Assembly (NCBI RefSeq): GCF_003576645.1
Contig: NC_044923.1
Location: 16,485,537 to 16,549,536, forward strand
Length of the DNA: 64,000 nt
Reading direction: 5' to 3'
Origin: Ipomoea triloba
Taxonomy: Eukaryota; Streptophyta; Magnoliopsida; Solanales; Convolvulaceae
Shown: positions 1-10,934 of the stretch, in pieces
How positions within the stretch are numbered: the first letter of the stretch is position 1
How the letters are laid out: every line of letters starts with the position of its first letter
The notes under the pieces: generated by a model
The model's database searches: none
What the model was told of the DNA's origin: nothing
The model's input: the letters and a program-made list of their open reading frames with translations, nothing else
Made by a program: the position numbers and the translations under genes

Positions 1-234
1 AAGTCTTCGTAACTGACTCTGAATCCTCTTCTTGTCTTCCTTGTCTTGGTCCAGTGTTTTGTTCAGCAAGTTGTCCATAAAGCCTTTTGATCCTTCTGGA
101 ACTATAAGAAACCTAATACATCATAAGACACTTTGTTTTTTGAACTATCTGCTGAACTAACAAATTGTCACAAGGACTTGTTACAACTTAGGGAGTTTTT
201 ACAAGTATTTTTCTTCTTAGCAATTTTATTAACA
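1..234 (-). mobile_element. 3' LTR of Copia element (partial, cut by window edge)
   Basis: This stretch matches 10321-10554 and 13461-13696, the outer ends of two copies of the 5' LTR, with only small differences. On the minus strand it begins TGTTAATAAAATTG, directly after a purine-rich tract, so it is the start of the 3' LTR. The rest of this LTR, about 600 bp, and its target duplication lie outside the window. Confidence 0.85.
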
Positions 235-247
235 ATCTCCCCCTTTG
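235..247 (-). other. Polypurine tract of the Copia element
   Basis: The minus strand reads CAAAGGGGGAGAT and abuts the TG that opens the 3' LTR. A G-rich tract ending in GAGAT just before TGTT is the usual plus-strand primer layout of plant Copia elements. It fixes the orientation of the element as minus. Confidence 0.85.
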
Positions 248-652
248 TAACAAGTTTCTTGGCAATTTACAACAATCTTCCTAAAATATCAGAGATAGTC
301 AAAAACAACGTTTATTTAAGACAAAAGTCCCAATCAGAAACTGAATTAAACATCCAAACAAAGTACGAAGATGATTATATCATCAAACAAAATACAATGA
401 AAACTAACATGAGACCCTATTACAAATAGTCCATTTCAGCAGAAGGGTCTTTCATCAAGACTAGTACCCAAGTAGGCCATGCTTGTAACCAATCATCTTC
501 TTCATCAAAAAAAACAGTAACCAGTAACCAGTAGTAACCAATGTTTAGAAGGTTGTTACTACTCCCCCTATTGCCAAGAACTTGTGAATCTGTAGCCACA
601 AGATTCCATAGCAGGACCAAGTAGAAAAGGCAACCCAGGTTTTAGAACAGAA

Positions 653-1228
653 TCATTCAGATTCTGAGGACTCATCGTCCTGGCTGTCTGCAGTGGATTC
701 AGCTTCAGGTGCAGTGGAAGCAGCTTCAGGTGCGGTGGAAGCAGCTTCAGGTGTAGTAGATGGATCAGTGGGTGTTTCAGCAACAGCAGCAGTCATCTCT
801 TGGTCTCTCAATCTCAATTGTTCTCTCAATTGCATCTCAATTGTTCTCTTTTCAACAAGTATCTGGATGATTGTGTTAAGATCTCTGATGCTTTTGTCGA
901 GATGCTGTGCTGTGAGTTTGCTGGTAAATGGTACATCAAGGTTCAAAGCTGGGGCTGAGCTACTTGCATGTTCTGGAAAGATATCAAGCACATGACTTCC
1001 TTGTTTCAGTCTAGCATCAATTGTTCTGACTTGTAGTGCTTCCATAGGTTCATTTGGTTCTGGTTTGAAACCTTGTGAGCGCAGAACTCCATAAATTGTG
1101 CAGGGGAAAGGCAGCTTTACCTTGCTCTCCTTAGACTCTGGTTTTCTGAAGGATGCCATATGTTTGAAGATAATGTCACCTAAATCAACGGGAATACCTT
1201 TGCCTATCTTGTAGATCAGGGTGGCCAT
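653..1228 (-). CDS. C-terminal part of the extra ORF of the Copia element
   Basis: A 191-residue open frame starts at ATG 1228, ten bases after the stop of the preceding ORF (1237) and in another frame. It opens with a hydrophobic stretch (LIYKIGKGIPVDLGDIIF) that I associate with the later part of the 'putative plant transposon protein' domain. A helical, charged region follows (residues about 110-145), then a tail with TAPEAAS repeats and an acidic end. It is probably the displaced continuation of the ORF at 1237-2968, with a small deletion or frameshift at the join. Function is unknown. Confidence 0.55.
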   Translation of the reverse strand: MATLIYKIGKGIPVDLGDIIFKHMASFRKPESKESKVKLPFPCTIYGVLRSQGFKPEPNEPMEALQVRTIDARLKQGSHVLDIFPEHASSSAPALNLDVPFTSKLTAQHLDKSIRDLNTIIQILVEKRTIEMQLREQLRLRDQEMTAAVAETPTDPSTTPEAASTAPEAASTAPEAESTADSQDDESSESE

Positions 1229-1236
1229 AAGAAAGT

Positions 1237-2968
1237 TTAAGCCTCCTCAGCAGGCCAGTAGCTGTAGGTTCCTCCTGTAATGACTTTTGTGATGGTATTT
1301 GCACCAATAACAGGGTCTTCAATGTCACTTGCATCTATGCCCAGATGCAGATTGATGGTACGTGTGTCAAAATTGTATTCCTTTCCTCTCAGCCAAACAC
1401 GTCCGTAGACATGTGAGCCAGCCTCCTTGATAGTCTTCAGAAGGTTTGCATAAAATTCCTTGATGGCAATAGGTGGATAGCTAGTCTGAGTTGTTACAGA
1501 CTTGACAAGATTTAGCTTCTCAAACACTGGCATTAGTTGGCACTGAGACTTGAACTTTTCAACATCAAGATACCTTTCGCTCAGGATTTTCCTTTTGTTT
1601 GTTGAGTCCCACCTTGCAGCATACTCATCAGATAGGAATTGAGGGGTGATTACTTCAAGGGGTGTTACGGCAGAGACATCCGGCTGGCTTTCAGGTTGCT
1701 GAGTTTGAGTGGTGATCTTCTTACTAGTAGTGGTTTCCACAAGGGCAGGTTGTTCAGCAACTGGCTGTTTTCTCTTAGTTTTTCGTGTTGGTGAGGGGGT
1801 TTCCTTCTCCTGTTGTGCTGTGGATGACCTGGTTTTTCGCCTAGTGACAGGAGCGGGAAAGACTTGAATTTTTGCCACAGGATTTTTGTCCACATGTTCT
1901 TCTTGAATCTTCTTCTTTCCTTTTGCTTTTGCTTGGTTCTTCTTCACTTGAGACAAAGGCAGATTGTCTTCTTCATCAGTTTGTTCAGCAGCTGATAATT
2001 CTGGAGGATTTCCTGTTTCAAACTCAAAATCTAGTGGAGAATCATCAATGGGGATGGTAGGTGTTGTTTCAGGATTTGGTTCAGATTGAGGTTCAGACCT
2101 AATTTCATCAGTATGAGAGTTTTCTGACTGAATGGGGAGAGGATTTTCAGGATTTTGATGTTCAGGGATTTCTACTTGTGTGGTTTGTGGTGATGGCAAG
2201 GACAGAGATTTATCTTGTGTGGGTTTTGTACTTTGTGGGATATTCAGTGGAATAGACAATCTATTTGTGAGAGAGGTTGATCTTCTGTGTTCATCCATGA
2301 CGTTAAACAAATTTAGTTTGGTGAAAAGGGAAGCAGGAGGTTCAAGTTGATGAGGACCATATACTACAGCTGATTCTGGGTTGACATTATCAGGCACGAG
2401 TAGATTTTTCTCAGGAACATGCAATTTTTCATGTTCATCATCTATTGGTTCTTGTTTTACAGACACTAAGGGCAAAGGTTTTTCTACAGTGACATTTTCT
2501 GGGTTAATATCATCCTCAGTATCTGATAGAACAATTATATCCTGAAAAAAAAAATATTAAAGGCAGAAACTATGCTGTTCATGTATAGTCATTTATTAAG
2601 AAAAAAAATGAAGAAAAGGAGAATGTTTTAGAATAAACCTCAGGATCTTTGGCCTTAGCTGTTTCTCCTTTCTCGAATGCAATTGGTTTGAGGAACCCTT
2701 TCAGATAGTCTAGTTGCTCTGCTCTTGAGTACCACGACCAGATTGGTTCTCCTCCTGGAGGTTTCATCTTGTTGTTGACTATCATAACCATCTCTCGTGA
2801 TGCTTGATGTTGAATTTCATAGGGATATCTGTTTGTGAGTCTGGAGAAATCAAAATATTGGGTTTCATCTTGATCCATTGTAGAGCTTCGTTCCAAGATT
2901 TTTGATTTTGGGTGAGATTTGCGAGGGGGTTTGCAGCTTTGAGAGATTTTCGTGATCTTTGATTTCAT
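1237..2968 (-). CDS. Extra ORF downstream of pol, putative plant transposon protein, with one predicted intron
   Basis: Exon 1 runs from ATG 2968 to 2639 (110 codons). A predicted intron, 2638-2542, has a GT donor and an AG acceptor behind a pyrimidine tract. Exon 2 runs 2541-1237 in the same frame, giving about 544 residues. Exon 1 is basic, then carries a region rich in aromatic residues. The middle of exon 2 is low-complexity, rich in Pro, Glu, Thr and Lys. Its end (FYANLLKTIKEAGSHVYGR, then INLHLGI) resembles the 'putative plant transposon protein' domain often found in plant repeats. It lies between pol and the 3' LTR, where Sirevirus-type Copia elements may carry an additional env-like ORF. 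I see no signal peptide or clear membrane segment. The intron is inferred from splice signals and frame continuity. Expression and role are unknown. Confidence 0.55.
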
Positions 2969-3060
2969 CTAACTGCAACTGGTTTTTCAAAGGTCGAAAG
3001 ACTCCATGATGACCTGCTTTTTCGGGTCACGTGATGAGGCATGAGGAGAGTGGGAGTCGT

Positions 3061-4320
3061 GCAGATTTGACAGTTGTCTTCTCCGTAATTAATGCTATAG
3101 CAGTTTGGTCAGTCGGGTACACTGTTTCTCAGATATTATATGCTTATCAAAAACATATATTAGTATAGCGCGCAAAAAAAAGAAAAAAAAAGAAAATTAT
3201 AAAAAAAGGTTTGAGAGAAATAACCTATGATAAGGAAAAAATAGTGTCCCACTTACTGTACTAGTTCGGTCGACCATTACACATGCCGAGTTCTGATTTT
3301 AGGATGTTGAATCTGGTCGGATCCAATGCCTTTGTAAATGTCTCCCAGTTGTTTGTCTGTTGGTATGTAGTGCATTTTTATGTCTCCACTTTCCACAAGA
3401 TCCCTGATGAAATGATGTCTGATATCTATATGCTTAGTGCGGGAATGCTGGACAGGGTTTTTTGCAATATTGATAGCGTTGGTGTTGTCGCAATGAAGAT
3501 CAGCACTACTGAACTTCAGTCCATAATCGTTCAGCATCTGTTTCATCCATATGAATTGAGTGCAGCAACTCCCAGCAGCTATGTATTCAGCTTCTGCCGT
3601 AGATAATGAGATTGAGTTTTGCTTCTTGCTGAACCATGAGACAAGGTTTTTTCCTAAGAAAAAACACCCTCCTGATGTACTTTTTCTGTCCTCCAGATTT
3701 CCTGCCCAGTCAGCATCGCTGTATCCAAGTAGTTCAGTTCCTGAGTCATGCGAATACCATAGTACATAATTCACAGTCCCCTTAACATATTTGATTATTC
3801 TTTTAATTGCATTCAAGTGTGCTTCCCTTGGATTTGCTTGGAAGCGTGCACACAGACCTACACTGAACATTATATCAGGTCTGCTTGCCGTTAGGTACAG
3901 TAGACTGCCAATCATACTTCGATAGAGTTTGCCTTCAACAGGTTTTGAGTTGGAGTCTTTTGATAGTTTTAGCGTTGTGGAAAGAGGTGTTTTAGCTTCC
4001 TTAGCAGAGTCAAGACCAAATCTTTTGACCAAGTTTTGGGCATATTTGGTTTGCGACAGAAACAACCCTGTTTCCATCTGTTTTACTTGTAGACCCAAGA
4101 AGCATGTCAGTTCCCCTATCATGCTCATTTCAAATTCCTTTTCCATGACTTGAATGAACTCCTTAACATTTGCAGGGGATGTTGAGCCGAAGACGATGTC
4201 ATCTACATAAACCTGGGCCACAGTTATGTGTCCAGTGGTCTTTTTAACAAACAGTGTTTTGTCTGCCCCACCGCGAGTGTACCCATTTTTCAGAAGATAT
4301 TGGGTGAGTCGTTCATACCA
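3061..4320 (-). repeat. First unit of an exact 1,260-bp direct repeat (RT/RNase H end of Copia pol)
   Basis: Every base I compared matches 4321-5580 at a spacing of 1,260; the only visible difference is an N at 4321. It contains a second copy of the last third of pol, with an open frame at 3277-4221. The exact identity and the lone N point to overlapping contig ends joined without merging, not to a biological duplication. Confidence 0.9.
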
Positions 4321-4536
4321 NCAGATTTGACAGTTGTCTTCTCCGTAATTAATGCTATAGCAGTTTGGTCAGTCGGGTACACTGTTTCTCAGATATTATA
4401 TGCTTATCAAAAACATATATTAGTATAGCGCGCAAAAAAAAGAAAAAAAAAGAAAATTATAAAAAAAGGTTTGAGAGAAATAACCTATGATAAGGAAAAA
4501 ATAGTGTCCCACTTACTGTACTAGTTCGGTCGACCA

Positions 4537-6126
4537 TTACACATGCCGAGTTCTGATTTTAGGATGTTGAATCTGGTCGGATCCAATGCCTTTGTAAATG
4601 TCTCCCAGTTGTTTGTCTGTTGGTATGTAGTGCATTTTTATGTCTCCACTTTCCACAAGATCCCTGATGAAATGATGTCTGATATCTATATGCTTAGTGC
4701 GGGAATGCTGGACAGGGTTTTTTGCAATATTGATAGCGTTGGTGTTGTCGCAATGAAGATCAGCACTACTGAACTTCAGTCCATAATCGTTCAGCATCTG
4801 TTTCATCCATATGAATTGAGTGCAGCAACTCCCAGCAGCTATGTATTCAGCTTCTGCCGTAGATAATGAGATTGAGTTTTGCTTCTTGCTGAACCATGAG
4901 ACAAGGTTTTTTCCTAAGAAAAAACACCCTCCTGATGTACTTTTTCTGTCCTCCAGATTTCCTGCCCAGTCAGCATCGCTGTATCCAAGTAGTTCAGTTC
5001 CTGAGTCATGCGAATACCATAGTACATAATTCACAGTCCCCTTAACATATTTGATTATTCTTTTAATTGCATTCAAGTGTGCTTCCCTTGGATTTGCTTG
5101 GAAGCGTGCACACAGACCTACACTGAACATTATATCAGGTCTGCTTGCCGTTAGGTACAGTAGACTGCCAATCATACTTCGATAGAGTTTGCCTTCAACA
5201 GGTTTTGAGTTGGAGTCTTTTGATAGTTTTAGCGTTGTGGAAAGAGGTGTTTTAGCTTCCTTAGCAGAGTCAAGACCAAATCTTTTGACCAAGTTTTGGG
5301 CATATTTGGTTTGCGACAGAAACAACCCTGTTTCCATCTGTTTTACTTGTAGACCCAAGAAGCATGTCAGTTCCCCTATCATGCTCATTTCAAATTCCTT
5401 TTCCATGACTTGAATGAACTCCTTAACATTTGCAGGGGATGTTGAGCCGAAGACGATGTCATCTACATAAACCTGGGCCACAGTTATGTGTCCAGTGGTC
5501 TTTTTAACAAACAGTGTTTTGTCTGCCCCACCGCGAGTGTACCCATTTTTCAGAAGATATTGGGTGAGTCGTTCATACCATGCTCCATTTTTCAGAAGAT
5601 ATTGGGTGAGTCGTTCATACCATGCTCTTGGTTTCAGAAGATATTGGGTGAGTCGTTCATACCATGCTCTTGGTGCCTGAAGATATTGGGTGAGTCGTTC
5701 ATACCATGCTCTTGGTGCCTCTTTCAGACCATAAAGGGCCTTTTTTAGTTTGTAGACGTAATCAGGATGCTGTGGATTCTCAAATCCTTTTGGTTGAGCT
5801 ACGAAGATTTCCTCATTGAGAAGTCCATTCAAAAAGGCGGTCTTTACGTCCATCTGGTTCAGTTGAAAGTTCAGAATGCAGGAGACGGCCAACAGTAATC
5901 CGACTGACTCAAGTCTGGCCACAGGTGCAAACGTTTCTTCATAGTCAATCCCTTCAACTTGTGAGTAACCTTGAGCCACCAGTCTGGCCTTATTTCTGGC
6001 CACATTTCCCTGTTCATCGGTTTTGTTTCGAAAAATCCACTTTGTGCCTACTACATTCGCATCTAAAGGACAAGGCACAAGATCCCATACCTCATTTCTC
6101 TCAAATTGAGCAAGTTCATCCTGCAT
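4537..6126 (-). pseudogene. Copia pol: reverse transcriptase and RNase H
   Basis: The N-terminal part reads NEVWDLVPCP, TKWIFRNK and [11 protein letters not shown], typical of a Copia reverse transcriptase. YVDDIVFGS is the catalytic box. RNase H follows with YSDADWAGN, the acidic AEAEYIAAGS motif and the tail HYIPTDKQLGDI. The reading frame continues from 6136-6912 but is cut by a TAG where Trp is expected (about 6134-6136). A 14-residue segment (RAWYERLTQYLLK) occurs four times in tandem between the two halves of RT (5541-5720) where other elements have one copy. The usual end (ADIFTKAL) is altered after KQLGDI. I treat it as an inactive pol domain of the element whose LTRs lie at 1-234 and 9721-10554. 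Confidence 0.9.
5541..5720. repeat. 42-bp tandem repeat, four copies, inside the RT coding region
   Basis: The core AGATATTGGGTGAGTCG recurs at starts 5557, 5599, 5641 and 5683, exactly 42 bp apart, so the frame is kept. Each of the three linkers switches from the downstream to the upstream flanking sequence at a different point: after ATGCT, after CTTGGT and after CTTGGTGCCT. The first unit coincides with the point where the 1,260-bp artefactual repeat breaks off (TTCATACCA then N), so assembly error is a strong alternative to real expansion. Confidence 0.85.
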
Positions 6127-6135
6127 AGCCCTTAT

Positions 6136-6912
6136 CTAGTCTTCATCTTGAAGTGCTTCTTTGTAATTCTTGGGTTCAAATTTTGATGTGTAACACGCGT
6201 ACCCAGATAACTCAGCTAGACTGCCTCTTAGCATTCCTCTGGTTCGAACACCGGCGGTGGGTGTCCCCAATATGTTCTCAGCGGGATGATTCTTTTGAAC
6301 ATGTGTGGGAACTTGCTTTGACAGTGTAGATGGATGGTTACCTACATTTGGCTGTTGTTCAGTGGGTGATTTTGAGTCCTCTGATTCCGATTTTAGCTCA
6401 GATTTCTTGATGCCTTTTTCATCGTCTGACTTTCTTTGGTATTGTTCAGTGTCTGGATCGGAGTCATCTAGTTCAGAGTCTGACTCAGATTTCTTGACTC
6501 CTTTTTCATCAGTTGTTTTTGTTTGGTTCTGTTCAAGATCAGCAGCTGGTAGATAATTTCCAACTGGTTGCGGTTGATCGTCTACAATTACATTGACAGA
6601 TTCTTGGATAGTCTTGATACGCTTGTTGTAGACTCTGTAGGCTCGACTATTTGGTGAGTACCCTAAGAATATGCCTTCATCACTCTTTGGTTCAAATTTT
6701 CCAACCTTTTCTCTGTCATTTAGGATATAGCATCTACTGCCAAAAATGCGAAAGTACTTCAAATTTGGTTTCCTTCCTCGCCACAGCTCATATGGTGTAT
6801 GCGACATCCCAAGTCTAAGATACACTCTGTTGATTATATGACAAGCAGTATGAACTGCCTCTGCCCAAAAGAACTGAGGAAGGTCTTTGCTGTTTATCAA
6901 GACTCGAGCCAT
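6136..6912 (-). pseudogene. Copia pol: integrase C-terminal part and linker
   Basis: The frame runs from MARVLINSKDLPQFFWAEAV, a conserved stretch after the integrase core, through RKPNLKYFRIFGSRCYI and the GIFLGYSPNSRAYRVYN box typical of Copia integrases. It then enters a variable acidic linker with two similar halves containing EKGxKKSE and DSDPDT-like runs. It ends at a TAG nonsense codon exactly where RT should follow in the same frame (EALQDED, then Trp in relatives). The junction to the upstream integrase core needs a one-base correction in the A4C6 homopolymer near 6957. Confidence 0.85.
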
Positions 6913-6941
6913 TTCTTGGATGGTTCTGTTTTTTCGCTCAA

Positions 6942-7290
6942 CTACTCCATTTTGCTGGGGGGTTTTGGGGCTGAGAATTCATGGCTGATCCCATTTTTGG
7001 AGCAGAAGGTTGAGAAGTGCTGGTTTTCGAATTCCCTACCACGATCTGACCTAATCCTCACAATTTTACCAATATGCAAGCCCTTTTCTTTTTGCAGCTT
7101 CAAGCACAGTTTCTCAAAATGTTCAAAGGTTTCTGACTTGTTTCTGAGGAACATTACCCAACAAAAATGAGAGTAGTCATCAACACAGACAAAGATGTAC
7201 CTTTTACCTCCCAAACTTTCCACCTGTGTTGGTCCGATTAGGTCTATATGCAGAAGATCCAGACACGAAGAGGTTCCTATATGATTGAAA
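6942..7290 (-). pseudogene. Copia pol: integrase catalytic core
   Basis: LLHIDLIGP supplies the first catalytic Asp, VDDYSHFCWVMFL follows, and IRSDRGREFENQHF supplies the second Asp region. The catalytic Glu motif (around QQNGVVERKN) lies past the A4C6 tract and is displaced to another frame by a single-base loss. The stretch is in frame with the zinc-binding region further upstream. Confidence 0.85.
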
Positions 7291-7850
7291 TGTTTGTGTG
7301 GGGTTCTGGTTTGCTTTCCCAGCTAGCACGGGCCACATACACCAATTTCCTTTACTTTGAACTTGGGTACCCCCCTTACACATTCATGACTTATGAGATG
7401 GTTCATATCTTGATAATTCATGTGCCCAAGTCTTTGATGTCAGAGTTCTGTATTATCTGTGGTGGTGCTGCAACACAAAAGATTCGAAGACAGAATATAG
7501 CAATTGTCAGAGGATCTTATACCTTCCATAATAACTTTGTTCAGTTTGTCCTTAACAATGCATCGATCTTTCGTGAACCCTACATTCAACTTTTGGTCAC
7601 ACAATTGGCTGATGCTGATCAGATTTGCTTTAAGACCCTGTACCAGCAGTACCTTCGATAGTGAGGGCAGTCCAGCTACATTGAGGATCCCAATACCCAT
7701 GATGTCACCCTTAATTCCATCACCAAAGGTCACTTGTCTAGTGTATGGAATCACATTCTTGAGGAATTCTTTACTGCCAGTCATATGCCTAGAGCAGCCA
7801 CTGTCGAAATACCATTTTCCCTGTTCTTTTCCAAGAAGGATAGAGTAGCA
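7291..7850 (-). pseudogene. Copia pol: protease and integrase zinc-binding region
   Basis: YFDSGCSRHMTG near 7830-7790 is the aspartic-protease active site of Copia elements (D-S-G). It is followed by VTFGDGIKGDI and a typical NLISISQLCD segment. HQRLGHM then provides the His pair of the integrase HHCC zinc site, with CGPC further on. Two nonsense codons interrupt it: TGA for the Trp expected before HQRLGHM (about 7434-7436), and TAG for the Gln expected after CGPC (about 7320). Confidence 0.85.
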
Positions 7851-7949
7851 AACTAGATCAGATTTTCTTACCCAAACTTGACGACTAATTGGAGTGATCC
7901 ATTTCTTTTGAAATTTGTCAGTTCTCTTATCACTATAGAACCTGTAACA

Positions 7950-8700
7950 TTATAGTCTCGTGTGGCCTTTCTTGTAGCAGTAGTGACATGTTGGATTATA
8001 TTTCCTCAAAGTCTTCTGGTGGGTTTCAGCATTTGTCCAAGTACTAGTACCGGTAGGGACAAACTTAGTAGTGAAAGAATTTTGAGAGTTTTGAGTGTAC
8101 CCCAAACCATTTCGAACGTTAGGTGATCTTCCGGAGTCAAGGATTTGATTGAGAGTTGATGTTGTGTTCATCATTTGAATCTGTTTCTTGTAAGCTTCCA
8201 ATTCTGCCGAGAGCTTCATCACTTTGGAGTTGGACTCGGACAGTTCAGCATTTGTATCAGCAACTTGTTTCTTCAGGGATTCAATGTTCTTTTCAAGAAA
8301 CTCATTTTTTGAATTTGTGGTTGTGTGAGTCTTCAAGAGAATATCCCATTTCTTGTACAGTTTGATGTAGGATTGTTCAAGTTCTTCATAAGGTATTTTA
8401 TCTACATCTTCATGATCTGAATCATTATCCAAATCCGAATTAGGTTCAGTAACAACTGCAGTGAAGGCTACGAAGTTTCCAGATATTTCTTCATCTTCAT
8501 CTTGAGCTTCTTCAGAACACTCTTCATCACTCCAGGTTGTTGCCTTCATGGACTTTTTTCTTTTGAGGTAAGTGGCACATTCCACTTGAATGTGTCCGAA
8601 CCCTTCACACTCTCTGCACTGAATTCCTTTGTTTTTTCCTAACTTCCCCTTGCTGCCATTGATTTTGTCGAGTCAAGTTTTGATTTTGACCGAACTGATT
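7950..8700 (-). pseudogene. Copia gag C-terminal region with CCHC knuckles and coiled coil (first assembled copy)
   Basis: The minus strand encodes a CCHC knuckle (CRECEGFGHIQVEC), an acidic region (EECSEEAQDEDEE) and a heptad-like helical stretch (SLKKQVADTNAELSESNSK). A second knuckle-like motif (CHYCYKKGHTRL) is then cut by a stop before its last Cys. The corresponding sequence at 11074-11802 is almost identical. In this copy the join near 8640 has lost bases compared with the second copy. Confidence 0.8.
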
Positions 8701-9616
8701 GCTTTGACTAAAGTTTTTCTGTTGATTCGAATTTGACGATTTTGACGGTTCGCGATGAGTTAGACGAGGATGGAGCAGCACTGTTGGGTCTGTTTTGTTG
8801 ATTCTTGCCTCCTCTGTTTCTTCGATTTATTTGTTTGAGAATCTTGGTGAAATTTCTTGTTATCATTGCCACAGATTCATCATCCAATTCTTCACATTCT
8901 TCTTCTGAGTCACATTCTTCGGCAATAAACGCAACATTCTTGCCCCTTTTTGAGTTGTTGTCTTGCGATAGAATATCCATTTCGTATGTTCTTAGATTGC
9001 TCATCAGTTCCGCAACAGATTTCGTTTCCCAGCCTACGCTTTCTTGAATTGCTGTGACTTTCATCCTGAAGCGTACAGGAAGGGATCGAAGATCTTCCTG
9101 ACCAGTTTGTCCGAGGAGAATGGTTCCCCCAATACGGCAGCTTCGTTCTTCAACTCTTGAACCCTAGCATTAAATTCGACGATGGTTTCTTCATCTTTCA
9201 TTCGTAATTCTTCAAATCTGGTGAGGACTTGCTGCATCTTGGTTTGTTTAACAGAGGAGTCTCCTTCATAAAGTTTTTCAAGAATTTCCCAGGCATCCTT
9301 TGCAGAACTGCATCCAGCATTAACCCGAATTGACCCTCATCAAGCGATCCGGTAATGGTGTTCAGTGCCTTGTTGTTGTTTTCACTGTTGCTAATTTCCT
9401 CGGGGTCCATTGTTCAACCGGAGTAAGAATTTCTGACTTATCTTCTTGAGTCGTTTTGGGGTGAGTCCAGCCATGAGTGACGGCCTTCCACACATTTACT
9501 CCTTGTGCCTGAAGATAGATCTTGGTTCTTGCCTTCCAGTAGGCATAATTTGTCCCAATCAGTTGAGGAGGTCTTGCTTGCCCTTCTATATCTTCTTTAG
9601 AGCACACAGCAGCCAA
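8700..9616 (-). pseudogene. Copia gag N-terminal region (first assembled copy, frameshifted)
   Basis: It starts at ATG 9616 (MAAVCSKEDIEGQARPPQLI). The open frame is split into pieces at 9616-9362, 9410-9198 and 9064-8708 by small indels, compared with the intact frame at 11812-12747. The content is a DUF4219-type start (GTNYAYWKARTKIYLQAQG) followed by a UBN2-type gag domain. Where this copy has Gln (NQFGQNQN), the second copy has a stop, so each copy is broken at different places. Confidence 0.85.
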
Positions 9617-9700
9617 TCTTGAGAAAAAGGGTTAGTAACAAGGAAAACAGAGAGATTCGAAAGAGTTTCAAAGGATCATTATCAAGGGAAAAGACCTTGA

Positions 9701-9718
9701 GGCTGCGCTCTGATACCA
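9701..9718 (-). other. Primer binding site, initiator-Met tRNA type
   Basis: The minus strand reads TGGTATCAGAGCGCAGCC, two bases inside the 5' LTR. TGGTATCAGAGC is the standard site of plant Copia elements, complementary to the 3' end of initiator methionine tRNA. The same site occurs at 12832-12849 in the second assembled copy. Confidence 0.9.
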
Positions 9719-9720
9719 AG

Positions 9721-10554
9721 TGAAAAACTTAGACTACCGTGTTCTTGGTCTAAGATGCTAAAAGAGTCTTCCAACTATTAAATCCAATTACTAGATTTGT
9801 TAGATGACCTTTTAACTATTTACTGATCTAGTGCAAAGAATAGAACAAGGAGTATTATGCAGATAATGTGCAAAAATAACAAAGCAGTAAGAACACTAAG
9901 AATTGGTAACCCAGTTCGGAATCTCAATTCCTACATCTGGGGGCATCACTCTGATTGCCCAACTCTTCATTGATCAATCTGAAATGTATCACCAATTTAC
10001 AGTAGAGAATCACACGGCAACTCTAGAAATCTTCATCATCACCATTCTAGAGTTCAGCCTTGAAGAGTTGAGAATACTTGATCTCCCGATCTTCTTGAAT
10101 TGAGGCTCCCCCTCAATCGTAGCGCAACTGGCTTTCAGAGTGACTGCTTGCCCAATACTTCATGAAGAAGATGCATCTTGAATCAAAGGTAAGCTTTGTC
10201 AAGATATCTTGTTATCACATCTAAGGAAGCTTTTCCATTCAGATCTTTTGTATTTTTCCGTTATTCAATCACTGGAAGTCCTCTCATATATATATGTTGC
10301 CCAGATTCGGTTAAATCTGAAGTCTTCGTAACTGACTCTGAATCCTCTTCTTGTCTTCCTTGTCTTGGTCCAGTGTTTTGTTCAGCAAGTTGTCCATAAA
10401 GCCTTCTGATCCTTCTGCTGAACTATAAGAAACCTAATACATCATAAGACACTTTGTTTTTGAACTATCTGCTGAACTAACAAATTGTCACAAGGACTTG
10501 TTACAACTTAGGGAGTTTTTACAAGTATTTTTCTTCTTAGCAATTTTATTAACA
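9721..10554 (-). mobile_element. 5' LTR of Copia element, first assembled copy
   Basis: On the minus strand it begins TGTTAATAAAAT and ends AAGTTTTTCA, giving TG...CA ends over 834 bp. It sits next to the primer site at 9701-9718. The outer 234 bp match the partial 3' LTR at 1-234. Flanking sequence beyond 10554 (ATATTTGTAATATAATC) also recurs after the second copy. Confidence 0.9.
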
Positions 10555-10719
10555 ATATTTGTAATATAATCTTTTTCCTTTTTTTTTAACATCAGGTTAC
10601 TGTGAATTGTGAACTGCTATTCGCAATAGCAATTGCAAACAATAGCACCTTGTTGTTGTTCGTAGTCCAAATTTCAATGCAAATAATATTTTTTACTTGA
10701 TGTCTAACAGTATCTCTGG

Positions 10720-10762
<43 letters not shown>

Positions 10763-10934
10763 GATTGTTGACGCGGTAAATTTGATAAATATGATTAGTT
10801 TTATTAAATTTGAATATATTTGGATAATATTGATATTATCTAATTTGTTAACCCAACGGGGTAGCTCAAAGTGGCAAGGAGCTCTCTTTGTGGGGAGGAA
10901 TTTCGGGAGAACCCGGGTTTAAATCTCAACGAGA
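10555..10934. repeat. Host flank, TA repeat, start of small LTR element and SINE (end of contig, duplicated at 13697-14080)
   Basis: This segment repeats the order seen at 13697-14080: a flank with poly-T, a TA dinucleotide tract, TGTTGACGCGG (start of the small LTR element) and the head of the SINE. It ends at a run of N. It is best read as the end of one contig that overlaps the next. Confidence 0.85.

Noticed and set aside
133..429. 98-codon plus-strand frame at the window start as a gene
   Set aside because: It overlaps the 3' LTR and polypurine tract of a minus-strand Copia element and has no conserved motif.
5541..5720. Regularly spaced repeats that could suggest a CRISPR-like array
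   Set aside because: Units are directly abutting 42-bp coding repeats in RT, with no unique spacers, in plant DNA.
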